NCBI GenBank assembly: GCA_030015575.1
Contig: JASDDO010000024.1
Coordinates: forward strand, 222,600,996-222,664,995
Direction: 5' to 3'
DNA: 64,000 nt
From: Agapanthus africanus
Taxonomy: Eukaryota; Streptophyta; Magnoliopsida; Asparagales; Amaryllidaceae
A program made the translations under genes and the position numbers. Each line of letters begins with the position of its first letter. Position 1 is the first letter of the stretch. The notes beneath the pieces are model-generated. The model saw only the letters and a list, made by a program, of their open reading frames with translations. It made no database searches and was not told the DNA's origin. Below, in pieces: positions 1-11,052 of this stretch.

Positions 1-2
1 AA

Positions 3-1365
3 ATTAGTGGGAGCACAATAGGATTGGAAGAAATTTCAAAATCACAAACTATTACTGAAAACTTGGTAGAACCTAGAGTTTCAATAAAACCGGACGTACC
101 TATGCCACTCCGCAGATCTAGTAGGCAGTCTCATCCTCCTGAGAGATACTACGATTTTCTCGTAGACGAGGATCGATAAGATTGCATCATCGATGATGAT
201 GAGCCTACCAGTTTTCAGCAAGCCATCACGAGTAGAGACTCGGTGGTGTGGCTGGATGCTATGCGATCTGAGATGGAATCCATGTACACTAACAAAGTAT
301 GGATTTTTGATGTTGCTCCTCCTGGGGTAAAACTCATTGGATTCAAATGGATCTTCAAAAAGAAGATTGGTGTAGATAGAAAAGTAGAAATCTATAAATC
401 TAGACTCGTTGCAAAATGTTTCCGTCAAAGACCAGAATTGAACTATGATGAATCTTTTTCATCAGTGGCTATGCTTAAATCCATTCGGATCCTACCTGTC
501 ATTGTTGCCTTTCATGACTATGACATCTGGCGGATAGATATTAAAACCTCTCTTCTAAATAGAAGTTTAGAAGAGTGTGTTTATATGGATCAGCCAGAGG
601 GTTTTATAGACAGTGGGAGCAGCGGGAAGGTGTGCAAGTTGCTTAAATCTATTTATGGATTAAAGCAGGTATCGCGGAGTTGGAACATCTGCTTTGATGA
701 GACGGTCAAGGAATTTGACTTTATAAAAAATGTAGACGAAACTTGTATTTATACGAAGATTGTAGGGAGAACTGTGGTATTCCTCGTTTTATACATAGAT
801 GATATTCTCCTGATAGGAAATGATATTCTTATGCTACAATCGGCCAAGCTTTTCTTGTCATAGAAGTTCTTCATGAAAAACCTGAGTGATGTCTCCTACA
901 TTCAAGGGATTAAGATCTATCGCGATAGATCTAAAAGAATGTTGGGATTTTCACAGTCAAGGTATATAGATACCATATTAAATAGGTTTAGTATGGAAGA
1001 TTTCAAGCACGGTAATTTACCCGCTTGTTATGAAATCACCCTCTCCAAAGAGATGTCTCCTAAGACTTATGAGGAGAGGGCTCGCATGAGTATTATACCC
1101 TATGCTTCGACGGTAGGGTCTATAATGTATGCGATGTTATGTACCAGAACAGATGTAGCTTACACACTTAGCGTCGTAAGCAGGTATCGGTCCAACCCAA
1201 GTGAAAAGCATTAGATAGCAGTGAAGAACATTCTTAAGTATCTGAGAAGGACTAAGGAGATGCTCTTAGTGTACGGTAATGGAGATCTCCAGATCGAGAC
1301 TTTTACCGACTCTGGCTTCCAAAGTGACAAGGATGACTCTAAATCCGTCTCGGGTTATGTATTTA
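3..1365 (+). pseudogene. Copia element A, pol fragment (reverse transcriptase to start of RNase H)
   Basis: This is the 3' half of a Ty1/copia polyprotein; the element starts outside the window. One reading frame runs from position 3 to 1365. It opens with the linker before reverse transcriptase, then the RT start around 243 (VWLDAMRSEMESMY), IYGLKQ near 650, the catalytic YIDDIL motif near 795, and the RNase H entry (TDSGFQSDKDDSKSVSGYVF) at about 1300-1365. The frame is kept, but three codons are stops: TAA at 177, TAG at 861 and TAG at 1212. The two TAGs sit where tryptophan is expected, so TGG to TAG transitions are likely. The frame is then cut at 1365 by a solo LTR. It resumes at 4211 and again at 21534. 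Copia identity is secure; the lineage (Angela-like, from the LTR start) is inference. Confidence 0.93.
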
Positions 1366-2779
1366 TGTAACAAGCCTAAACTTTCTGTACAAAATTTTCA
1401 AAAGTACAGAGAGGAATGCATAAGCCTGAGCACAAGTTATAAATTAAATTTGCTTCTGAACATCAAAAAAGCACTTGTAGATCATTGGTAAAGCCTTGCA
1501 CTGCTGTGACGTAGCCCCTGTGATAGAATCCCTCCAGCCACATATATTTTTAATTGATTTTTCTTCTAATCTTTTTGAAGCCTAAAGGTTTATACGTGCA
1601 CTACACGTAAAATGAAAAGTCACAGAAAACAAACATGTGGGAAATGTTATACCAACAGACTTTAACACGTAGCAAGTATTAGAGCCCCCCACCCTCTTGA
1701 TGACCGGCGAGATCATCATTGGGGTCGGCGCCGCTAGCCCCCCCCCCCCCGTGGCTAATGCCTCAAAAATTTTCCCCTGGCACCCCTTCACCTACCCCAC
1801 TACCCCCATGTTGTTTGATTTCTCTGCATTCATTCAGAGAGTGATAATTCCTCTCTTAAATCCATTTTTAATGCACATTTTTAATTCTCAATTCATTACC
1901 CTAAACCCTAATTTTCCCTATAAATACCACACTACATTTTACCCCTCCTCATTCAGAAATCCCATACAAAAACTCTCTAAAATTTCCAAGCCCAAGTTGT
2001 ACAAGTGGAGTTAGCAAAGGTCGAAGTTCCGGCGATGTTTCGGGAAGAATCCGGCGACGAAACGACTTCCCGACGATTCCAATATCTTTCTCTATCTCTC
2101 CTCTTTATATTCAATCTATAAGTTCCTTTCACCCTTCTCAACTTCTAGTCTTAAACATCTTATTTTCAAAACTCGTCGAAAGCGGAGTTATTCCGGCTTC
2201 CGACTCTCTTTTCTTTAAAAACACAATTTCTCTTAAACAATAAATTACCATATCTTCTTATAATGTTTAACAAACATAAATAAACATATTAGAACATGTT
2301 TCATCTCAAAATAATTCGTATGATAATTTTTATTTCACTTTTACAGTAAAATACCATCATGTTTACATACGGCATTGTTTATTCATTTTACCAATAATAC
2401 CTTTAGAAAACTCATGAGGTAATGACCTACCTCATCACAACACACATTCTTGATATAACACGATGATTTTTAGAATATTAGTTTGTGGGAAAATACGAGT
2501 TTACACTTAAATACCATAAACATTCAAAAACCGTTTTCTTTAAAAGTGTATTACTTAATTCCTTCCAAATACGCCTCTACAACCCATTTTGGGGAACCTC
2601 GATCGGGATGGTGCGGTTTATCGCACATCCTCGGGCCTAGTAGAGCGAGATGTAGACCTCCGCAAGGAGCATTCGATCTCGATAGAATTTTTAATGCAAT
2701 TTTTAAGAAAAATATGATTTCTATTTAATAAATAAGTTCTTTTATATAAATATTATCAAAATATCTACTTTAAGTATAC

Positions 2780-2803
2780 AATATATATATATATATATAT
2801 ATT
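2780..2803. repeat. (AT)n microsatellite
   Basis: About twelve AT dinucleotides in a row within solo LTR S1. Confidence 0.9.
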
Positions 2804-3490
2804 CCATGTTTTCTAAATCAAAGGAATCACCAATTTCATGAAACTACCATTACAATTCAATACAATTCCAATATTACACTATTCCAATATTACACTAAAA
2901 TACCATATACAATGAAATCTAGATTATACCCAATAGTATATTTCACTTTATAAAAAAATACAATTATGAAAATCCTAAAGATGATAATTAAATACTTGAG
3001 GTGTATTTTGAATATATATCAAAGCTAGTTTTCATAAAACCCCCTCAAGTTATTTTAATTTACAATAAGGACCCTAGTAAACATAGGTTTAAGCGGGACC
3101 AATTCTCTTGAGCCTCAGGGAGCCGGAGAATATGGGTGCTTGACTATCTAAGGTAGACAACCTAAAAACGGTGTTATCAACACGGTAATTGTCTTAGAAA
3201 AAAACACAAATCCTGCCGTCCATGTACAACAGTTACCGATAACTCCAAAACAATCAGGACTTCAATTCTGTTTAAAAGTCTGACTCAGTTCGAGTCATGG
3301 TCAAATCTGAATACAATATGAATTGAATTCATTTCAAGTATAACTGCAATACAACATGAATCCATGAATGCCAGAATACAATCTATATCAACATGAATAT
3401 GACTGAACCGAACCATGGATATACTTTGATTACATGAATATCCATTTATATCCATTCCGTTTACTGATATCATGGTTTCGGCAAGTCTTC

Positions 3491-3540
3491 CATACAATAC
3501 AATACAATCAGTACAATCAATACAATCAATACAATAAACA
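3491..3540. repeat. CAATA-rich short tandem repeat
   Basis: Imperfect 5- and 10-bp repetition of ACAAT / ACAATCAAT inside S1. It makes the short reading frames across this stretch repetitive (YNQYNQYNQYN) and argues against them being genes. Confidence 0.8.
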
Positions 3541-4210
3541 TTACGGGGTTTATAAAGGGGTAGACTGGTACGGAACATGTCAAAGGTGGCACGAGGTGGT
3601 CACTAAAAGACATAATTACATCCATGCCGTTGTTTCGTGGTATTATCGACGGAGCCTTGTACTACGAGTTACCAAAGTCCACGGTGTAAGTTGGACTCCT
3701 CTCGTATACACTGGTATATTCTGTACCAAGCTACAATAACTACGTTAGTATAACAAATATAACATTATCTACTTCACCTGTTCTATTCTCTGTCTATTCT
3801 TCTCCTTCTTTCTTTGGGACTTACTGAGCGATTGTTCGCTGACGACCTTCCTATTTCTTTTCTTCTTTGGCATGTTGTTAGGAGGACCCGACTGTGAGGA
3901 GTTCGAGACCATCCAGGAGCACTTGGAGCAGTTCACAGAAAATCCTGAGCATTGACTTTACTTGTACTCATTTTATTTTTCAGTTCATGCCATTATTTAG
4001 GCATTGCATTCCAGACTTGTATTTACTTTCCAGTATTGTATTGTAAAGAAATATTGAATAAATAAAAGTTGTTGTTCATTTATATTCATGTCTCTTGTGT
4101 ACATTTTACTTTATATTGCTTAGATACGCTTAGCGTGTTTACTTCTGAGTCAATACGTCGTGTGGCCCGTCGCGTCTCCTTACCCATACGCCGGGAAGCG
4201 GGGCGTGACA

Positions 4211-4486
4211 ATTTACTCTCAACGGAGGGGCGATCTATAGAAGAGTTCCAAAGAGGACAACGTAGCAGACTCGACGATAGAAGCTGAGTACATCGCTGCT
4301 AACCATACCGCAAAAGAAACAGTATGGATTAGGAAGTTCATTTGTGAACTTTAGGTGATTCCATCCATTGTCGATCCAATACCTTTGTATTGCAATAACA
4401 ATAGAGCCATGGATTTGGCAAAGAAATCACGTTCCTATCAGAAATCCAGACATATCTTGAGGCGGTATCACCTGATCAGGGAGATT
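4211..4486 (+). pseudogene. Copia element A, RNase H middle segment
   Basis: This continues the polyprotein of Copia A between two insertions. After the ATTTA duplication come the LNGGA motif, a frameshift near 4235-4245, and then the RNase H signature EAEYIAA with ETVWIRKF. A TAG stop lies at 4352-4354. The YCNNNRAMDLAKK segment and the R-H-I-x-R-R-Y-H block follow. The segment ends at AGATT (4482-4486), the left copy of the target duplication of the 17-kb E array. The homology is direct; the frameshift and stop show the copy was dead, or has died since. Confidence 0.9.
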
Positions 4487-7400
4487 TGTAACATTTTGGA
4501 AAATTATAAATATTAAATTATAATTTTAAGTATAAAGATAATGAGTTTATAAAAAAATGATATTACATATAAATTTTGGTATCGGAGTTATATCTGTAAA
4601 AATATAGTTATTTCGATAAATATGAATAAAAGTGCGTGATATAATAAAAATGTTATTTTAATTAATTTAACATGACAAGATATTTTATATCAAGATAATG
4701 ATATTTTAGTGTTAAAATAAGTATCTCATTTCTTTTTACATATGCAATTAGATTTTTACATAAAGGGATTATAATTAAAGAAAAATGTTTTTATTATTAG
4801 GAATTTTCTTATGGTAGGTAATATGTTTAGTTAGTTTAAACTCTCACCTCTAGCACACCCTCACCAAGCTCTCCTCCCTCCACCTCCTCCTTCTCATTTT
4901 ACACCATTCCCTCACAACACTACACCCCGCCCTCATGATTGCCACTTCCTCCTTTCTCTACATAAATCATAACACCTCTCATCTTATCTTATCACCATAC
5001 TTAGAATTCTTTAGTTATTCTAAATTGAACAAAACACAGCTACTTCAATCTCCAAACTGAAAATTCTAAGTGTTCTTCATATCAAGAGAGAAAAGCCATG
5101 AATTCCTTCATGAAAGTTGTTCACGTCTTCAAACTTGAGTAACCCCTATCCCTAGAAGCTTCCATCATACGATTCTTGAGATGGTGTTCTCTCGTGAATC
5201 ATCTCCATATGTATAACTCTTTCTTTCTTTTCTAATATCAAATCTGTTCAATATCTTTTTTTATGTGCAGTGTCAAAAACATGAAACTTTTGTGATATCT
5301 ATGAATGTATAATTGAATCTGGAACCACTAGAAAATCTAACAAGATCAAAAGTATCATAAGACCACTAGAAGACTACATTTAAAACCCGAGCCCCTAACT
5401 CCATGATTGATCCGGCGACATTCAACTATTTTTCGGCGACGCCGGCCACACTAGGCATGTTGGTGTTGGTTTTTCTTCAGTGGCTTTGTTTGGGTATTTT
5501 ATGATCTATAGTATTGTTTGATTTGTCCCAATATGCATACAGAGAAATCTGGGAATGTTTTATTAAAGGTTTTATCAAGTTTCCGATATTCCGATACGAG
5601 TTTTTCGTATTTTGTACTGCAACTGAAATATCGACGTTCGTACGTTAATTTCAGTGGTATATTATCATTTTGGGTTAAGTATACTGTAGGTTCTAACCTA
5701 TGGGTGCCTATCTTATTGTCTTGAGTTTTGATATAATATTTACGTCGATATGATATAACTACGATTATAGGTACGATCCGGAAGGTTTCCGAGATGGAGT
5801 TGACAGACATAGCAATCGTGGAATTTACGAGCTCGACAAGTTGGTGGGTAGATTTACATCTACGGCGGAAGTCGGGTGGATGGCGTATAGCACCCCCGCA
5901 ACTTTATAAATAGGATAGTTATGATATCTAGTTAGTTAGTAGTATTTATTCAAGGTTATGATATTAGAATGATGGTGCATCTAGTAAGTTTTTTATGTGC
6001 ATATAGTGTTATTCATGGTTTGGTATAGTTGTATGAGGGATCATACCATACTTGAGATGATTGGAGATTGAGATAATGTGGGTTTTGTACGAGGAATCGT
6101 ACCGTACTTGTGATGACTAGATTTGTATGCCGAATAACGGCCAAAGTTTCCTTTACACTCGTAGCGTTATATTTTATTCCGTATTAGAATTTAATACTTG
6201 AATGAGTTATATTCTTTTAAAAATTAACGATTCGTTTCCCTTTTTAATGATAAAAGACAACGATGCTATGCCAATTTCCAAAACGAATATCTTTTTTTAA
6301 CCTAAGGCAGCTTCCTTATTTAAAAAGCAATATTTCGTTCATTTTCAAAGATAATGGTATAGCTCATAGCAAGTAATTACATTTAATAATTATACTTAGA
6401 TTACTTTACATATTCGCGATGTATTATTCGATGTTATACGTTTCTGTGATACGAACACTCTGATAGAACACTGCACAACTACCAATGAGTATTATGTTGC
6501 ACGTATGCACATATTACACTACACCTCATTGGTACTTCCTTGTCACTGTAAGACCGTTATACTCTGTAATGCGTATGTGGATATTGATATGAGTATGCTA
6601 TTACACTTATAGAACACTAGCACAAATACTAATGATTACCATGCGGCACGAGCACAGACGCATATGCCACACTACACATCATTAGTATTGCCATGACACA
6701 GTAGGATGGTTATGCTTATAACCTGTATGATATTATTTACGTGCTTTACCTGTTTTACATGTTAATTCTTGCGAATACCAGTACTATGGGTATTCATATT
6801 GGATTCTTATGAGTTTCTGGATGTTTTACTTTTGATGATATATATCAATGGTATGGGACGCTGTTGTATATGTATATATATAATATATCATCAGAATGAT
6901 TAATGTACGGATTCTTCTTTTTTACTTGTTATCTTTGGATACGATGGGTTGATGTCCACCATGAGTCGTTTTTATGTTTTGTTTTACTCCGAACTGAGTG
7001 GGGGGATATACGGTTATGGATTACTACGTTATCCAGACTGAGGGGGGGATATACAGTCGGATACATGGTGGGCCCGGTCGCGACCGAGGGGCAGGATAGC
7101 CACATTAGAGACAGGGAGCCTAGCGAGGATACTCGATACCGGAGATAGAGATGAGCACGGAAGATATCCAGGGGATACCGACCGGGGCCAGGGAAATCGG
7201 GTGGCGATCATCTGTTGAGATGGTGTCGACGGTATCTGCATTTGCGTGTTGGTGATGGACACGAGCGATTTCTGATTTCGGGTGTCGATGCTGGACATCC
7301 ATATATATTGATATGTTGCTATCATGAGGTACCTAGTTATATTATAATTATTGTAGCCGACCAGGACTGATCCGGAGGACAGTACTTGCATATCTCTTTA

Positions 7401-8473
7401 CTGGTAATTGCATATATTAAAAAGGAATTCAATTCGAGCTATAGTCTCATTATTTTGACATGTCTGGTATGACCTTGAAATCTTTTAAATGGAAAATCTC
7501 TTAACACTATTCATTAAAACATCAGGACATATATCTTAAATAAGATACCTATTATATTTCATACTATCACGTCTGCTTTTATGACGTGATATATGTATTC
7601 CGTGGCTATTTTAAAGAAGAGATTTTACATATATATTTTCGACTACTTATGGGCTTTTACCTAGATACAAGTCATTTATATGATATGTTATACCTTGGGA
7701 TCGCATGATAGATAGTGTTGCATTTACGATACATATGGATATCATATATTATGTTAGTACAGGATATGATAGTACTATACTTATGACCTATGTATCGCTG
7801 TGCATTCGATTTCTATCTTGTGATGTAGTTTTATTCACTGAGTTGGCAACTCACCCCCGTTGTGCTACAGTTTCTTGCAGGTTTTACCGCTTGGATGATC
7901 AGCGGCTTGGGCACATACGCCTTTCGGTGATTGCTTGGTAAGTGGGTTACTATTGTATCATTCTCATATTTGTATATTCTTATCTTTTGTATCTAGTAAA
8001 ACTCTATCAACTTAGAAGGGGTATATTGTGGACTTAGAAGCGAGACTTAGAATTGTGTGTTTGTGGACGTCGTACTCATTGGAGTCGACCTTTTTATATA
8101 GTCGATTTGTTTCACTTTTCTTTTCTTCGCCATTGTGCGTCGTATAGTGTTTGCTTGGTTGCTCCGCCGTTTGGGCGTGGAAGCTAGCTTCCGTTGGGAT
8201 GCTATATGTATTTTTATGTTGTAGTGGGTTTTATTTAAATTAAAAAAGGAGGTGCTGTCGAATTTCAAAACGTCATAGATTCCTTTCAAACATACTTAGT
8301 TAGATTTAAATGTTTATTTTTAAACTGATTCCATCTGATGACTATTTGAAATTTCACCTCCAATGTTTTCAAAAAGGGTTTATATTCCGGGTTTCGGCTT
8401 ACTTGAACCGCGTCGACGTCTTTAGATGTCACGTGATTTAAGTGCGGTCACGTGCCGCATTCGGGTCGTGACA
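4487..8473 (+). repeat. E LTR copy 1
   Basis: 3,987 bp, from TGTAACATTTTGGAAAA to CGGGTCGTGACA. It is AT-rich in the first 500 bp. A transcribed-leader-like stretch (AGAGAGAAAAGCCATGAATTC, about 5085-5105) follows. The middle holds paired hairpins (6481-6689). Further on are the perfect hairpin GAGTTGGCAACTC near 7840 and a TCACGTG-rich end. Short reading frames here recur in the other copies only because the DNA is repeated. Confidence 0.9.
6481..6689 (+). other. Paired long-loop hairpins with compensatory arm changes (E LTR)
   Basis: Two related inverted repeats stand 147 bp apart. The first pairs ACCAATGAG (6481-6489) with CTCATTGGT (6525-6533). The second pairs AATACTAATGAT (6625-6636) with ATCATTAGTATT (6678-6689). 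The enclosed loops are related (GCACG...CACTACAC). The arms differ between the two hairpins at two positions, and both differences are matched on the other arm. Both hairpins recur in LTR 2 (from about 12919) and LTR 3 (from about 19539) with minor changes. What the structure does is unknown. Confidence 0.75.
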
Positions 8474-11052
8474 AAGTTGGTATCGGAGCGTTTTGTTTAA
8501 TCTTTGTTCAAGTCTAGGTTTGACTATATGGAGTCCGGGCATACACTTTTGTTACCTAGGCTTTACCTTATAAGACTTAGACTTGACTTTGGGGGTCTTA
8601 TACCCGAACTTTCGTTATATAGAATGACTTTGGTTGACGGAGTAGGTACTAAGTAGAGTGACGTACCATACATATGTTCCGAGACATATTTACGATATGA
8701 TACTCCGCCCAAGTTACCTTAGAATTTATATCTTGAGATCTTTCTTCTATTCGTTCCGTTAATCTATCATCATCGATACATGTTGATTATCCGGTCACCA
8801 TGTCTACGTGAGCCAAGAAGGCCGCGGTTAGTTAAAGCAGACTTTTCAGGGACAAGGACTGACCAGGGTGACATTCTGATGACATGAGGACCTATCGTTT
8901 ATACATACTTGATCAGATTTATAATGTTGAAAAGGGTTTCTTCGGGATCCGCACCAGAGGTTTGGGTTATTGCTGGAGATCAGCCAGAATTGAGGCGTGA
9001 TGTTTTTCCCCTCTCCGAAGATCGTGGTGTTACGTGCTGTTCAGGCAGCGGTACCAATCATTGCTGAGGTTATCGAGGTGTTGCTTCCAGAGTAATGAAG
9101 TTAAGGATTTCCGATGTTTACGAGCATAGATGGATCAGAGGATTTGTAGTCGTTTAGATGTGGGATGACTAGGATATTCAATCCGTTGTGGTGCTTCGAT
9201 ATGAGATCGGTGAAATTGATTAGCTTCTTCCGATGGATCTTGCTCAGACCTGATGCAAATCGCTCGAGAAATGAGATCGTGCAGTAAGTTTTCCTCCGAC
9301 GAATTGGGACGAGTTTTCGAAGGTGAGCTTAGCCAGATTCTTCTACAGAGTATCAAAGATGCCGGATTCGTGTTTTTGGAAGTCTTGTAAGGCTCCGGGC
9401 ATGGTCATAACCAAGTATGACTTGAAATTCGGATGACTATCGTGATACGCTCCTTAATTGATGGATTGGGAGAGTAATGGAATAGGAGATTGTTGCGAAG
9501 TTTCAGTGGGCAGTTTTTCTTCACCGTCGATATTTAAGAATTGTTGCATATGCAGAGGCGCGCACGACTAAACTTTCATAGGAAAATCTTGAGGAAATGG
9601 CAGTTGATACGAAAAAGGAAGTGGATTCAGTAATGAGTGCTAGTTCTTGGAAGGCTGGACAAATAATATCAGCAGGAGACTTGATGGATTCTCTCTAGAA
9701 GTTGATAATAAGTAAGATTTGACCCAGAATCAGTTGTTGGCACACAAGCAGAGAATAGAGATTTCCGTCATCAACATGTTGCGTTACGAGAGACTGGATT
9801 ACTGGTCATGAAGATGTGGTGAGAGGTATCAACAATAAGAGGGATGGTGTCGTTGCTCCTCACCGGACGATTGTATAAAGAAGCCATGGTATTAGAGGTC
9901 CGCAAGAAAAACCAGAATTCAGGGACAGAGAACGTTAGATCGTGGCAGATGGCAAGTAGTAATCCTTGCTATGCCAGTTCCGGGTGTATAAACACCTTTC
10001 GACATTGAAGAAGATATACTTCGATGTCATTTTATTTCGATTTGCGTTTTTATGATCCAAATATTTCGTCTTCAGCATTGATGGAAGGACAACTCAATGA
10101 CCATTATTTTAGCATATGTATTTTGAGGATTTGAGGGTCACATAATGTTTTGTGCACACCAGGTGCACTTGATGAGATTTCCGTGCACAGTGATTTCACT
10201 TTGATTTATGTTTTGTGCACACCAGGTGCACTTGTTTGAGATTTTCGTGCGAGGTGACTGCACTCAATTAGAGTGTTGTGTACACCATATGTACTAAACC
10301 AATATTTTTCGTGCACATCTGTTGCACATGATTAAAAGATTATACACACACACACACACTCTAGGAACACTCGATATGATTTTGTGCACACCAGTTGCAC
10401 GTTTTGATGTTTTGTGCACCCCGATGCACTTAAGATTTATTTGTGCACCCTGATGCACTTAATTTTGATTTTGTGCACCCCGATGCACTTGATACTATTT
10501 TGTAAACTTTTTCCCCTTGCACAATTGATGCAATGTGTATTGTTTCATGCATACTTGTTGCACTTAACGCCGTTTTTATTTTCGTGCACACCGTGATGTG
10601 TGGTTTGAGATTCGCATGCAACCCCGTTAGGGTTGATTTTGTTTTCATGCTTTGCACTTGAGAGAATATCCTATAGATTTGATTTATATATGTTTTCGCT
10701 GGTCGTGTGCTACCGATATTGCACACGATTATGGCATTGATTGTGTATTGGATATACACGACGACTTTCGTATTTTGGCATCTTGCATCATAACTGGAGT
10801 AATCCTTATGGCAACCGCTATAGTTACTGTTATGTGAGTTGTATATCTTTTGATATTTCACACACACTGTTGCGTTATGTTACATATTAGCTCGTGTGGG
10901 ACTTTGGAGTTCCGTTATATCGAGCGGGTTTTATGTTTGAAATTTGGACCCCGGAAAATTGTTTTGAATTGAGTTGATTGGATTAAGAAAAATGTTTTAA
11001 GAAGGGGATAGAATTTAAATTCGGGGACCGAATTTCTTTAAGGTGGAGAGAC
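8474..11052 (+). mobile_element. E internal region 1, apparently non-coding
   Basis: 2,579 bp between LTR 1 and LTR 2. The primer site TTGGTATCGGAGCG at 8477-8490 differs by one base from the usual initiator-methionine tRNA complement. A polypurine tract (AAGGTGGAGAGA) ends just before 11053. No frame longer than about 145 codons exists, and none of the short frames shows gag, protease, RT or integrase motifs. The segment from 8800 to 10000 may be decayed gag, but I cannot show it. A GTGCAC hairpin array lies at 10140-10620. Confidence 0.85.
10140..10620 (+). repeat. GTGCAC hairpin array, copy 1
   Basis: About a dozen degenerate units of roughly 30 bp carry GTGCAC or TGCAC arms around a CACCAGG or CCCGA centre, for example GTGCACACCAGGTGCAC and GTGCACCCCGATGCAC. 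Each can fold as a short hairpin. A (CA)n run near 10345 interrupts the series. The array lies some 400-900 bp before the polypurine tract, and is kept in the second internal region. Confidence 0.85.

Larger units (their letters stand above)
1366..4210 (+). mobile_element. Solo LTR S1 (long Gypsy-type LTR) inside Copia A
   Basis: A 2,845-bp block begins TGTAACAAGCC and ends GCGGGGCGTGACA, and is flanked by an exact 5-bp duplication ATTTA (1361-1365 and 4211-4215). Taking out the block and one copy of the duplication joins two halves of the Copia RNase H region. No primer-binding site and no internal repeat of its own ends is visible, so it is read as a solo LTR left by recombination between the two LTRs of a complete element. 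The ends resemble two other blocks here (28032-31331 and 49300-52269, both reversed). TGTAAC...GTGACA ends with LTRs of about 3 kb suit the Del/Tekay group of Gypsy elements, but that assignment is inference. Inside are a poly-C run near 1740, an (AT)n run and a CAATA-rich tract; no gene is supported. Confidence 0.9.

Noticed and set aside
5518..5724. 68-residue frame found again at 18575-18781
   Set aside because: It is kept only because both lie in copies of the same LTR. The copy in LTR 2 is deleted, and no protein family is recognised.
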